DNA of 19,586 nucleotides from UMGS172 sp045636945 (GCA_045636945.1 JAZTYO010000029.1:1-19586), one strand, 5' to 3'; positions 6,607-15,241 are shown, numbered from the stretch's first letter. The notes: generated by a model from the sequence alone, not told the origin. Numbers and translations: made by a program.

Positions 6607-7737
6607 TTAAGTTTCAATCTGTGATGCCTGAGCACGAAGCAGTCTTGCCCTTGCCTGCTCGACCTCATCCTGCAGGGTGATATCATCCCAAACGACCTTG
6701 AAGTCGCAGGCATAGCCCTCTCCTCTGAGGTAAGCACGGCAGATTCTGGAAATCACAGGAGTCAGAAGACCTCTGTAATACTCAAGCTCAGAGGTCAACA
6801 CATCGGACTGCTGAGCCGACATACGTTCAGTGCTTGACCACGAAAGTCCAAGCATAAACGGAGGCAGACCTACCTTTGCAACAATCTGCTCTAACATCTG
6901 ACGTACAGGCACCTGACATTCGAGTGTCTGATTGTCGGCACCGATGACCTTGATATCCACATCACCGACTGCAACAAAGTCACGCACACCGTCCTTGTCG
7001 CTCATTGCCTCGGACCACTCGCGTGCTATTTCGGAAGCTCGGTCGGTTGCAAATGCTGCATCACCGTCGTTGGAAGGCTTGTAGGTAACGGCATAACGAA
7101 GATTACCTATTCTTTCAAAATTCGTGCCGATACTATCAAAAATCTTAAGCAAAATGCTCGTGACAAATGGCAGTCCGTAAAGCAAAGACCTACCCTCGGG
7201 GTGATCGGCAGTAGGATTTGCGGCACTAATGAGGATTCTTTCGGGATGCGGTATTGCCTGCAACTTACCGTTACCTTCCCTGACCGAAATTTTGCACGAA
7301 AATGGGTCGTCGTCTGATGAAATCTCAAGCCCATCCAACGGTGCATTATAAAGTCCCAAAAGCCTTCCGCTATTGGTTATAACCATTTCACCGACGGCAG
7401 TTCCATACATAAGGATACTGTCAAGATGGCTGTCAACAAAGCCACCTATACCGTTAGTGGCAATCCCTACGGGAACGTTTTGCATAAAGCGTTCAAGACG
7501 TTTTTCAGCAGCAGAATCGGTACTTTCTACATTAAAGCTACCAACAAGGCGGATTATCTTGTCAATGGCAGCTCCAACTACGGGTACTGCTTCACGAATG
7601 GCATCATATACCGCAAACTCGGGTCGACTCAAAGGCTTATGACGATCAAGCACCGAAAACGGATGCTTTGAAGCACGTGCTGTTTGCACTGTTGCGCTGA
7701 TGTTTTTTGTAGGTTTAGTTTTAGAATTTGTGCCCAT
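6607..7737 (-). CDS. Phage portal protein
   Basis: This 376-residue protein would form the dodecameric ring at one capsid vertex through which DNA is packaged. Portal-type features include an early DAIREAVPVVGAAIDKI helix near residue 45, the IRLVGSFNVES segment, a GIGGFVDSHLDSILMYGTAVGEM stretch near 97-119, PERILISAANPTADHPEGRSLL near 165, and a C-terminal helical part (QSDVLTSELEYYRGLLTPVI) typical of SPP1/HK97-like portals. The start at ATG 7737 has AAAGGA about 7 bases upstream and leaves 22 bases after the terminase. It is somewhat shorter than many portals (430-500), with no obvious break. Family membership is judged by pattern plus its place right after TerL. Confidence 0.85.
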   Translation of the reverse strand: MGTNSKTKPTKNISATVQTARASKHPFSVLDRHKPLSRPEFAVYDAIREAVPVVGAAIDKIIRLVGSFNVESTDSAAEKRLERFMQNVPVGIATNGIGGFVDSHLDSILMYGTAVGEMVITNSGRLLGLYNAPLDGLEISSDDDPFSCKISVREGNGKLQAIPHPERILISAANPTADHPEGRSLLYGLPFVTSILLKIFDSIGTNFERIGNLRYAVTYKPSNDGDAAFATDRASEIAREWSEAMSDKDGVRDFVAVGDVDIKVIGADNQTLECQVPVRQMLEQIVAKVGLPPFMLGLSWSSTERMSAQQSDVLTSELEYYRGLLTPVISRICRAYLRGEGYACDFKVVWDDITLQDEVEQARARLLRAQASQIET

Positions 7738-7759
7738 TATTTTCCTTTCCGAAGTTATA

Positions 7760-9007
7760 TCAACTTCTTTTTGCGGCAACCGCAACGCTTGTTATCTGAG
7801 GTTTATAAACCACCGATGACACGAAATAACGGATATCATCCATTGCGTGGTCGTTCTCTTTCCTTGGGCAGTCCTTTAAAGCACCCTCATCCCAACGGTA
7901 GAGTGAAAACTCACGAACGGTATCGTCACATCCGTGACAGATTTTGATTTTTCCGTTTTTCAATGCATCCGATACGCGACGGATTCCGTCAAGCACGTCA
8001 TTTTTCGCAGGTATTACCGAAAACTCTCCCTTACGGCGGATAAGCGTTATAAAGGATGCCGCCGAAGGGTCACATATTACCGCCGTTATATTACAACCAT
8101 TGCATAGTTTTTTGAGCTCGGTATAATATTCCTCGTCGGTCTTTTGTGCTCCCTCACGGCGTGAGGACCAATAATACTCGCGAAGTCTGTACCAGGTACC
8201 CTGATGCTCGCCCCAAAGTCCAAACGATGCCGGATTAACGGTGCCGTAGTCACACGAAACATAGTAACGTGTACACTGCTTTGGGCAGTTGGCCATACAC
8301 CTATCCGAGAACATCGGGTAAACTGCACCGTCGGCCGCCACCCATCTTCCCTTCACAAAACGCTCGTAAAAAGCACCCGAGTACATATTTTCGTACCTTT
8401 CGAGCATTTCCTTGGAAAGTGACGGATTTTCCCTCATCGTAAAATGGAGGTAAAGTGCGTTTTTTTGATGGCACTTCTTAATCCATTCGGTATAAAACCA
8501 ATGTGAGGGATTTGACGGATTGCAGTTAAACCAGAACTTTGAGCCGTCGATGGAACAACGTGCCAATGCCTGCTCGACAAACGACCTTGGCATCAAGGCC
8601 ACCTCGTCGAACATAACGCCTGCCAACGTCATTCCCTGTATCAGCGAGGCCGATGCTTCATCTTTACCTCCAAATATCCAGAAGGTATTTTCCCTGCCGT
8701 TCATTTCCACTAATATCCTGCCCTTTGACACCTCGTAGCGACACTTCAGTCCTAAATCCTGGAGCACTGGCAGATAAGGCTGTATAAGGTTACGCCTTAC
8801 TGAGGATGCCGTTCGGCCACAAATGGCAAAGGACGAATTTCGGAAGCTACATCCTGCCCATGTGATAAATGAAACGAACATACAGAGCGATTTTCCGCTT
8901 CGGACAGCTCCGTCGCATATAATGGCATCTTTGCTTCGGTACGGACTGTTTTGACCCCACCAACAAAGCGTTGCCAGTTGCTTTTTTGAAAAAGGTTTAA
9001 AGTTCAT
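7760..9007 (-). CDS. Phage terminase large subunit (TerL)
   Basis: TerL is the ATP-driven motor and nuclease that packages DNA into the prohead through the portal. The 415-residue product has the N-terminal ATPase with Walker A GAVRSGKS at 33-40, Walker B VMFDE at 131-135 and a coupling motif NCNPSNPSHW at 161-170. The C-terminal RNase H-like nuclease has candidate metal-binding Asp in CDYG (253), CDPS (313) and MDDIRY (390/391). The AVRSGKS and NCNPSNPSHW wording matches PBSX-type terminases. All key residues are present, so the motor could be active. It starts at ATG 9007 and overlaps the terS stop by 11 bases, suggesting coupled translation. Confidence 0.95.
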   Translation of the reverse strand: MNFKPFSKKQLATLCWWGQNSPYRSKDAIICDGAVRSGKSLCMFVSFITWAGCSFRNSSFAICGRTASSVRRNLIQPYLPVLQDLGLKCRYEVSKGRILVEMNGRENTFWIFGGKDEASASLIQGMTLAGVMFDEVALMPRSFVEQALARCSIDGSKFWFNCNPSNPSHWFYTEWIKKCHQKNALYLHFTMRENPSLSKEMLERYENMYSGAFYERFVKGRWVAADGAVYPMFSDRCMANCPKQCTRYYVSCDYGTVNPASFGLWGEHQGTWYRLREYYWSSRREGAQKTDEEYYTELKKLCNGCNITAVICDPSAASFITLIRRKGEFSVIPAKNDVLDGIRRVSDALKNGKIKICHGCDDTVREFSLYRWDEGALKDCPRKENDHAMDDIRYFVSSVVYKPQITSVAVAAKRS

Positions 9008-9470
9008 CACTCATGCTCCCTACACCCTCTATTGCCGATGCACCTTTAAAAATTGCTTCAACAAACTGAGAAGTCGTGTTGTCATCTGACATCGTACTGA
9101 CCTCAAGTAATGCCGTCAAAGCCTTGATACGGTCATAAAACTTGATTTCGATACACTTGTCGGTACACTTGAGTTCGGAAACCATAAAGAGATCTAACTT
9201 TTCCGTATCAACCGCCTCGGGCTCTAAAATCAACCTTACCGCATCGGCAACCGACCCAAATGCAATACGTTTGAGTCCGTCGACCGCCGAGGTTACGGTT
9301 GTATTCTTTTGCGAAATACGTTCGATTTCGGAAATAACCTCATCCCTCGCAAGCAACCGCATACCCGAACGCTCGGGGAACGCAAAGCCAGCCTTGGCAG
9401 CCGACTCCCTCGCATCACGGCATATTGCAAAATACCTGCAGAACTCGATTTCCTTTTTTGTGAGTGACAT
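8997..9470 (-). CDS. Phage terminase small subunit (TerS)
   Basis: TerS recognises the DNA to be packaged and hands it to TerL. The 157-residue product starts MSLTKKEIEFCRYFAI and continues with DARESAAKAGF, the standard N-terminal helix-turn-helix of the Terminase_2 type (a KQ-F---Y----A--AA--AGY pattern). A short RLLARDEVISEIERI helix and a middle helical part that would oligomerise follow. ATG 9470 is chosen because AAAGGGG lies about 8 bases upstream and the protein then begins at the conserved motif. The longer open frame to 9590 runs through a hairpin and is unlikely to be translated. It is the first gene of the head cluster. Confidence 0.85.
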   Translation of the reverse strand: MSLTKKEIEFCRYFAICRDARESAAKAGFAFPERSGMRLLARDEVISEIERISQKNTTVTSAVDGLKRIAFGSVADAVRLILEPEAVDTEKLDLFMVSELKCTDKCIEIKFYDRIKALTALLEVSTMSDDNTTSQFVEAIFKGASAIEGVGSMSDEL

Positions 9471-9507
9471 TTTGAAAACCCCTTTCACATACCCCCTCAA
9501 AAACATT

Positions 9508-9546
9508 AAAAGTTGCACTGCTTTGGACAACGGCAGTACAACTTTT
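9508..9546. promoter_or_regulatory. Strong hairpin in the divergent leader between terS and the S1-domain gene
   Basis: Arms 9508-9521 and 9533-9546 (AAAAGTTGCACTGC and GCAGTACAACTTTT) pair over 14 bases with one wobble and an 11-base loop. T-rich runs follow on both strands (strongest on plus). It lies 38 bases upstream of the terS start. It could be a terminator or attenuator in the phage leader, an operator for a dimeric regulator, or an end mark of the island. Nothing in the sequence decides between these. Confidence 0.5.
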
Positions 9547-9612
9547 TCAAAAATTTTTATTTTTCTTCTAAATTCAGCCTCGAACGGCATATAAATATGA
9601 GGGATATAAAAA

Positions 9613-10575
9613 TTGGCAGATAAATCTGCTTCAAAGAAAGGTAAGAAGGAAATGCAAAGATTTTTTATGCCGGAGGGCTATACTCTGACAAGTGAAAAAA
9701 ACCGTAAAGCAACCTCGAATCTCCAAGGGCTGCAGGATGCGGCAACCAAGCAGGAAATTGTAGAGGCAATAGCCGTAAGCTGTGATGCTGCACACAATCT
9801 TTATGTCGATTTAGGTACGATAAAAGGTATAATTCCCCGATTGGAGGGTGCTGTTGGAATAGCCGAAGGCACTGTTCGGGATATTGCGCTTATATCAAGA
9901 GTAGGCAAGCCTATTTCATTTGTTATCGACGGATTCTCCACCGATTCCTGCGGCAACCGTATTGCAATTTTGTCACGCAGGAAGGCTCAGGAGCTTTGCA
10001 TAAACGAATACATATCAAGCTTAAATTCCGGTGATATAATTTCAGCTAGAATAACCCATCTTGAAAGCTTTGGTGCATTTTGTGACATCGGTTGCGGTTG
10101 TGTTGCACTTTTGCCGATAGACGCTATTTCGGTATCACGCATATCACACCCTAAAGACCGATTTTCGGTTGGTGACGACATAAAAGCCGTTGTCAAAAGT
10201 ATTATAGGCGGCAAAATAACACTGACCTTAAAGGAATTGCTCGGAACTTGGCAACAAAATGCCGATTGCTTTGATGTTGGTGAAACGGTAACAGGTGTTA
10301 TTCGGTCGATTGAGGATTACGGTGTTTTCGTTGAACTCACTCCAAACCTTGCAGGACTTGCCGAATTGAGTCACGACGTAAGGGTCGGTCAAAAAACCTG
10401 CGTTTATATAAAAAGCATCCTTCCCGATAAAATGAAGGTAAAACTTATTATAATAGATTCCTTTGCTCCCGACGGTATTCACTTACCTGTAAAATACTTC
10501 ATAGAAGAAGGCCATATTGACCATTGGAAATATTCACCTGAGGGTTGCCGAAAAACTGTTGTATCACAATTTTAA
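9613..10575 (+). CDS. S1 RNA-binding domain protein (two S1 repeats)
   Basis: This is a 320-residue cytosolic protein related to ribosomal protein S1. A lysine-rich start is followed by an FMPEGYTLTSEKNRKA segment and by a degenerate S1-like part (LYVDLGTIKGIIPR near 67). Two clearer S1 folds come next: GDIISARITHLESFGAFCDIG from about 140, and GETVTGVIRSIEDYGVFVEL from about 222. I place the start at TTG 9613, which has GAGGGA 8 bases upstream. ATG 9652 (with AAAGGT upstream) is an alternative giving 307 residues. Its likely role is RNA binding in translation or mRNA handling; the exact function is unknown. It is divergent from the phage island and separated from the aldolase by 111 bases with its own promoter. 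Confidence 0.85.
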   Translation: MADKSASKKGKKEMQRFFMPEGYTLTSEKNRKATSNLQGLQDAATKQEIVEAIAVSCDAAHNLYVDLGTIKGIIPRLEGAVGIAEGTVRDIALISRVGKPISFVIDGFSTDSCGNRIAILSRRKAQELCINEYISSLNSGDIISARITHLESFGAFCDIGCGCVALLPIDAISVSRISHPKDRFSVGDDIKAVVKSIIGGKITLTLKELLGTWQQNADCFDVGETVTGVIRSIEDYGVFVELTPNLAGLAELSHDVRVGQKTCVYIKSILPDKMKVKLIIIDSFAPDGIHLPVKYFIEEGHIDHWKYSPEGCRKTVVSQF

Positions 10576-10614
10576 AACAAGTGTTATATTCTTCATACAC
10601 TGTCAAAAAATCTA

Positions 10615-10643
10615 TTTACTTTTACGTGGTTTTGTATTAAAAT
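10615..10643 (+). promoter_or_regulatory. Probable promoter of the aldolase gene
   Basis: TTTACT (10615-10620) and TAAAAT (10638-10643) are spaced by 17 bases, a fair sigma-A match. Short inverted arms ACACTGT (about 10597) and ACAGTGT (about 10645) flank it and might be an operator, although such arms are short enough to occur by chance. Confidence 0.45.
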
Positions 10644-10686
10644 CACAGTGTAAAAAAATGCCGATTTCGGCGAATGGAGAATTAAA

Positions 10687-11517
10687 ATGCTTGTAAATTT
10701 CAAAGAAGTTTTGGCCGATGCCAAAAAGAATAACTACGGTGTGGGACTTTTTAATACCGTCAACCTTGAAATGGCAAAGGGTGTACTTGCCGCTGCTGAG
10801 GAACTTCGTGCCCCCGTTATCATAGGCAGTGCCGAGGTTTTGCTCAACTGCTCTGAGCTTCAGGAACTTGCTGATATGCTCAAACCCATGGCTGAACGTG
10901 CAAGCGTTCCCGTTGTGCTTCACCTCGACCACGGTCTTACCGAAGCACGTGTTAAAGAGGCTATTAAGCTAGGCTTCACCTCGGTTATGTACGACTGCTC
11001 CTCCAAACCCTATGAGGAAAACAAGAAATTCTTAGCCGATATTGTAAAGCTTGCTCACGCAAACAATATCACCGTTGAGGGTGAGCTTGGCCACGTAGGC
11101 TCCAACGCCAATTCCGCCGACCATAACATTTATACCGACCCCATACAAGCCAAGGAATTTGCCGAGGAAACCGGTGTTGACGCTTTGGCCGTTGCTATTG
11201 GCACTGCACACGGTGTATATAAGGAAAAGCCCGTGCTTGACATTCAAAGGCTTCGTGAGATTGCCTCGGTCGTAGACGTTCCGTTGGTGCTTCACGGCGG
11301 TTCGGGTCTTACCGATGACGATTTCAGAAACGTTATAGCCAACGGTATTTCCAAGGTCAATATTTTCACCGATATCAATACCGCTCTTTGCAAGTACATA
11401 CACGACAACTGGACCGAAAACCTTGGTCACACCAAGCTGATGCCCGGTGCTATCGAGGCTGTAAAGCAGGTTGTAATGAACAAAATCAGACTTTTCGGTT
11501 CGGACGGAAGATACTGA
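10687..11517 (+). CDS. Class II (zinc) fructose-/tagatose-bisphosphate-type aldolase
   Basis: The enzyme cleaves a ketose 1,6-bisphosphate to dihydroxyacetone phosphate and an aldehyde phosphate in glycolysis or a hexitol/galactose route. The 276-residue product has LHLDHG with catalytic Asp 81 and zinc His 82, the GELGHVG loop near 132-138, GTAHG with zinc His 175, HGGSG with zinc His 203, and the phosphate-binding KVNIFTD at 223-229. This is the GatY/KbaY/FbaA type of about 280 residues. It cannot be told from sequence alone whether fructose or tagatose bisphosphate is the substrate. GGAGA lies 6 bases before ATG 10687. It is a single-gene unit with a terminator at 11542-11563. Confidence 0.93.
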   Translation: MLVNFKEVLADAKKNNYGVGLFNTVNLEMAKGVLAAAEELRAPVIIGSAEVLLNCSELQELADMLKPMAERASVPVVLHLDHGLTEARVKEAIKLGFTSVMYDCSSKPYEENKKFLADIVKLAHANNITVEGELGHVGSNANSADHNIYTDPIQAKEFAEETGVDALAVAIGTAHGVYKEKPVLDIQRLREIASVVDVPLVLHGGSGLTDDDFRNVIANGISKVNIFTDINTALCKYIHDNWTENLGHTKLMPGAIEAVKQVVMNKIRLFGSDGRY

Positions 11518-11541
11518 TAAATTACTGAAACCAAAACAAAA

Positions 11542-11563
11542 ACGCGATGGAATCCCATCGCGT
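11542..11563. terminator. Bidirectional terminator between aldolase and YibE/F genes
   Basis: The perfect 9-bp stem ACGCGATGG/CCATCGCGT has a four-base loop. A T run follows on the plus strand and the mirror A run serves the minus strand. It ends both the aldolase transcript and the convergent membrane protein transcript. Confidence 0.9.
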
Positions 11564-11573
11564 TTTTGTTTTA

Positions 11574-12830
11574 TCATTCATCATTGTCCGACTTTTCAAA
11601 AAGGCTCGGCTCCTCGGCAGGCTCGATGTAATAGGGGTCCTTTGTAGGGTCCAAAGGCTTGGGTTTTCTCTTGAATCGAGTATACAAAGCCGCACTCACC
11701 ACCGCGGTAAGCGGTATCGTCAAAAGTATGCCGATACTTCCAACCAAGGCTTGCAACAATTCGGCAACAATCTTCTCACGGCTGAATAATGTGGATAGTG
11801 ATGACGAATACATAACCTGCAACAACGTTGCCGAAAGTTCACAACCGATATATGCCAACACCAAGGTATTGGCCATAGTCCCCATTATATCGCGACCAAT
11901 GTTGATTCCCGATTTAACAAGACCTATAAAGGTAGGCCTTTCAACCTGGTCGTGTATTTCTTTAAGCGACGAAGATATTGATACCGAAACGTCCATAACC
12001 GCACCGACGGCACCGAGTATGATGCCCGCAAAAATCAGCGCATTGAGGTCGATATCAAAATTCATTATAAGATTTATCGACTCGTCACCCGTAACGCCCG
12101 ACATATTGAGGAAATGCGATGTAATTAGCGTCAGCACACCTGCCACAACAACACCCGAGGTACAACCGATGACCGCCGCCAAGGTTTTTCTCGAATAGCC
12201 TTCGGTTATCGTAAGGGTCATTGCAATGATGTAAACGCAGGTCAGTATCGACCACAGATATATGTTATGTCCCGATAAAACCGATGGCACAAACACCATA
12301 AACACCGCTGCGCAGGTAAAGCTCAACGAAACAATGGTATTTACACCCTTTTTACGTCCGAAAAGCAGAATCAGTGCAATAAAAGCAATTCCTAAAATCC
12401 ACAACGGCATAGAGCGGTCATAATCGTAAAGATACCAATCGCATTGCTCATCCTCGGCTTCGATTATCAGTATCTTATCGCCGACCTCAACAGCCTCCAA
12501 TTTAACCGAGTCAAAGGCTGTGATACTTTCAACTGCCTCAACCGTCTGTCCTTTAAGTTCACCGCTTGTTATTTCACACTTGAATACGACGTGAATATCC
12601 TCACCGATATAGTTCATATCGACGTATTGCTTGTCGATGTCAACCGAAACTATCTCGGTAACGGTCGCCTTGGCCGCACCGTCGTCATACCCACCCAAAA
12701 ACATATTTTCCTTGTTATATACAGCCTTATGACCGACAGCAAGCAACACCGCCGATACTGCAACGGTAATTATGTATAAAGCCAATTTGAAACGGTTTTT
12801 GACAATATATTCTTTCAATCGTTCAAGCAT
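11574..12830 (-). CDS. YibE/F-family multi-pass membrane protein
   Basis: The product is 418 residues. A first membrane helix at about 16-34 leads to an exported beta-rich domain (about 45-130, with repeated EIVSV, VVFKCEITSGELKGQ and VGDKILI segments). About seven further helices follow, starting with PLWILGIAFIALILLF. Signature parts are GAVGAVMDVSVSISSSLKEI and GRDIMGTMANTLVLAYIG, characteristic of the YibE/F family (PF07907). It ends in a hydrophilic acidic tail after about residue 390. The biochemical function of the family is not established; it is thought to be a membrane transporter or accessory. AAGGAG lies 8 bases before ATG 12830. It stands as a single gene, convergent with the aldolase. 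Confidence 0.9.
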   Translation of the reverse strand: MLERLKEYIVKNRFKLALYIITVAVSAVLLAVGHKAVYNKENMFLGGYDDGAAKATVTEIVSVDIDKQYVDMNYIGEDIHVVFKCEITSGELKGQTVEAVESITAFDSVKLEAVEVGDKILIIEAEDEQCDWYLYDYDRSMPLWILGIAFIALILLFGRKKGVNTIVSLSFTCAAVFMVFVPSVLSGHNIYLWSILTCVYIIAMTLTITEGYSRKTLAAVIGCTSGVVVAGVLTLITSHFLNMSGVTGDESINLIMNFDIDLNALIFAGIILGAVGAVMDVSVSISSSLKEIHDQVERPTFIGLVKSGINIGRDIMGTMANTLVLAYIGCELSATLLQVMYSSSLSTLFSREKIVAELLQALVGSIGILLTIPLTAVVSAALYTRFKRKPKPLDPTKDPYYIEPAEEPSLFEKSDNDE

Positions 12831-12919
12831 ATATTCAACTCCTTAACGATTATATATTATCACATTTTTAAATGGTTTTCAATAATCATTATAACTCATA
12901 TTTCACAACAAAAAAGAAA

Positions 12920-12941
12920 GCCCACCGATTACTCGGTGGGC
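12920..12941 (-). terminator. Terminator of the surface-protein gene
   Basis: A perfect 9-bp stem GCCCACCGA/TCGGTGGGC with loop TTAC is followed on the minus strand by TTCTTTTTT. It lies 16 bases after the final stop of the interrupted gene, at the expected end of the full reading frame and not near the first internal stop. Confidence 0.85.
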
Positions 12942-12957
12942 CAAAGTAAAACAAATA

Positions 12958-14634
12958 TTAGAAGATATACTCGATAGTATTTACGTCGTAGAACTCTGCC
13001 TCATCTTCGGGATTGGTAAGACGAAGCTTAACAATAAACTTTGCACCATCGAGTGTGTCACCTGCAACAATTGTGCCGTCTTCACGAATAGTGAGACCAA
13101 CACCACACTTGAACTCTTCAACAAAGGAAACAACAGCCTCATAGGTCCAAGGATTCTGAGTTGCAAAACCAAGAAGAGAAATATCAACGTTGGTATCAAC
13201 TTAGGGGTTATCGAAGCCAATCCATCCCCAAGAACCGTAGTTACCACCAAGAGTGATATAACCCTTGGGAAGTTTTTCCATTGCTGTGGTTTCGAGTCTT
13301 ACGTAGTAGTCACAGTACCACTCTTCATACTTAGACTCCTGTACGGTCTCAGAGTTATGAGGAGCCTTGAAGGAGTATACTGTATCCAACTGCTGGTTGG
13401 GATTTGAGGGATAGAAACCGCCGAGATTCTCCCATACAATATCAGTGGAAGCGCCAAGCTCTTCAACAATAGCAACGGGAGCATCCTCGGGAAGGTTGGG
13501 CTTTACTTCGGGCTCAGCATCAAACACAATGGTAAAGGGGCTGAAGGAAGTGGTGAAGAAATGGATATCATCGGTGTTGGCATTGTAAATGTAATCAACG
13601 CCCTCAACCAGCTTAACATTCTTGTGGTATAACTCAACATTGGTAAGACCTAAGCCTGCCTCGAAAATGACCTCAATCTTCTCGGTGTTACCTTCCTTTA
13701 TGTTCTAAATAACGATATCGAAGGTCTTGGCACCCTGATCACTGGTGATAGTAACGCTCTCGTCAAAAGCAATCTCCTGAACGCTATATACGAGAGGCTT
13801 GTTGGTATCAGCGATAGCAGTGGTTGGAACTCTTGCCCAACCAACCTTACCACCATTGGGATTGTAAGCGTTAAACTCCTAGTAAGTAGCGGTTTCGTCA
13901 ACATCGGTGTAACCCATGCCGACTACAGGATATGTAGCTTCCTTGTCGTACTCATTATTGAAGGAGTCGCTTTCCTTAACCTCCTGGGTTGCAACAAGGT
14001 TTACACCCATAGTGATAGAAGGTGCCGTAGTACCGGTCTTGTAGTTGGCCTCATTGCCAACGGTGGTGGGCATATAGATGATAAGTGCAACGTAATCGGC
14101 ATCGCCGGTGTTTTTGAGCGACTTTTCACCACTCTTATGAACGGTCTTATTGCCACTGAGACGATCTTTGATACCCTTAACGTCGCCTGCTGCTGCGATA
14201 GCAGTATCACGGGTGAAGAGGTCTGCATCCGAAGCAATTTTCTTATCAACGACCTTGAAAACAAGGTGGTCTGAGAGATAAAACTCTTCATCGGCAACGT
14301 TAGTGCCGGTAATCTCTTCGTAAACGTTTACATTAAGCTGATACTTCAAAGCCAAGGAACCTGCATTGCTGACCTTAAGGTATGCAACCTCGGTATGACC
14401 GGGCTCCCAATGAGCTGCATCATTGAAGAGCTTTGTAGTTTCGGTTACTTCGGCGTATTTGGTGCCGTTCCAATACTCAAGAACAACATCAAGGTTTCCA
14501 GCCTTAATGGTGTTACGACCGGAGGTAACAGAATCGGTAAACCAAGCAAAGGTTGTACCGACAAGCATTGCAACACAAATGAGCATCGAAAGAACACTCA
14601 AAATCAATGCTTTTTTAGTGGACATGTTTGTCAT
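12958..14634 (-). pseudogene. SipW/TasA-type secreted surface protein with three in-frame stop codons
   Basis: One frame reads from ATG 14634 (AGGAGG 9 bases upstream) to a TAA at 12958-12960, about 559 codons. It is interrupted by TAG at 13879-13881, TAG at 13705-13707 and TAA at 13201-13203, with no frameshift. The N-terminus is a textbook SipW-type signal peptide: KKALILSVLSML..AMLVGTTFAWFTDSVTSG, then NTIKAGNLDVVLEYW, as in TasA/camelysin-like exported proteins. The first piece (about 251 residues) alone would be a complete camelysin-type domain. The later pieces hold FSPFTIVFDAEP and a tryptophan- and glycine-rich C-terminal part. No sipW gene is in the window. All three stops differ by one first-position base from Lys, Gln or Glu codons. 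It is either a recent pseudogene, a truncated but working N-terminal protein, or a recoded gene. Confidence 0.8.
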
Positions 14635-14694
14635 TTTGATTTTCCTCCTTTTCAAAAATATGACAAGCTATATGTATATCGGCGGTGATAGCCG

Positions 14695-14724
14695 TTAATA
14701 CCAGATCAAATTACAATATGACAA
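14695..14724 (-). promoter_or_regulatory. Possible promoter of the surface-protein gene
   Basis: On the minus strand TTGTCA (14719-14724) and TATTAA (14695-14700) are spaced by 18 bases. The leader of about 50 bases contains a small CGGC/GCCG hairpin before the AAGGAGGA site near 14643-14650. The match is fair, not strong. Confidence 0.4.
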
Positions 14725-14845
14725 ATAAAGAGTTAATCTTCTTGTTACACGTCACATAATAACATATAACATATCAAAGTGCAAGTGTTTTTTCGTTAAA
14801 TATTTAAACATTTCCCCCATTTGGGTTACTCATATTTAAAAGTTG

Positions 14846-14874
14846 TTGATTTTTTTTGTAATGTGTGATAGAAT
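14846..14874 (+). promoter_or_regulatory. rnpB promoter
   Basis: TTGATT (14846-14851) and TAGAAT (14869-14874) are spaced by 17 bases. The -10 box ends about 6 bases before the expected 5' end of RNase P RNA, so transcription would start at or next to the mature end. Confidence 0.75.
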
Positions 14875-14879
14875 ACGCT

Positions 14880-15216
14880 TTGCGAGTGGACCAGACGGCT
14901 GCGGGAGGTCTTTTGACCCCTGAGGAAAGTCCGGGCTTCACAGGGCAGGATAGCGGCTAACGGCCGCCGAGGGTGACCTTAGGGAAAGTGCAACAGAGAT
15001 ATACCGCCGTGAAGTTTTCACGGTAAGGGTGGAAAGGCGAGGTAAGAGCTCACCGACTGACGGGAGACCGTACAGTCCTGTAAACCCTATCCGAAGCAAC
15101 ATCAAATACGGCTATACGCGCCCTGCGTGCCGTGAAAGATGGCGTGAGCGTCACGGCAACGTGCCGCCAAGAAAGATAGTCGTCCAATACAGAACCCGGC
15201 TTACAGATCCGGTCGC
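14880..15216 (+). ncRNA. rnpB: RNase P RNA, bacterial class A
   Basis: This catalytic RNA removes tRNA 5' leaders together with the RnpA protein. The conserved GAGGAAAGTCCGGGCTTC block of region I (about 14921) is followed by CAGGGCAGGA. The AGGGTGACCTTAGGGAAAGTGCAACAGA part follows, then AAACCCTATCCGAAGCAACATCAAATA, and the region V block ACAGAACCCGGCTTACAGA at 15189-15207. The ends can close as helix P1 (GCGA near 14882 with TCGC near 15213). The length of about 337 bases and the layout fit class A, not the Bacillus class B. The exact ends are estimated to within a few bases. Confidence 0.95.
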
Positions 15217-15223
15217 ACAAGAA

Positions 15224-15241
15224 AACACGCTACGGCGTGTT
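15224..15241 (+). terminator. rnpB terminator
   Basis: A stem AACACGC/GCGTGTT with a four-base loop is followed by a run of T. It begins eight bases after the RNase P RNA and separates it from the transporter gene. Confidence 0.85.

Noticed and set aside
9471..9590. 40-residue N-terminal extension of TerS
   Set aside because: It would run through the large hairpin; the ribosome binding site and the conserved start of the family both favour ATG 9470.
3400..9620. Attachment-site repeats flanking the phage cassette
   Set aside because: I compared the two edges by eye and saw no shared direct repeat of useful length, nor a tRNA gene or integrase.
12958..14634. Altered genetic code (stop codons read as amino acids)
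   Set aside because: TAA and TGA end the neighbouring genes at correct family lengths, so a genome-wide reassignment is not supported. Local readthrough stays open.
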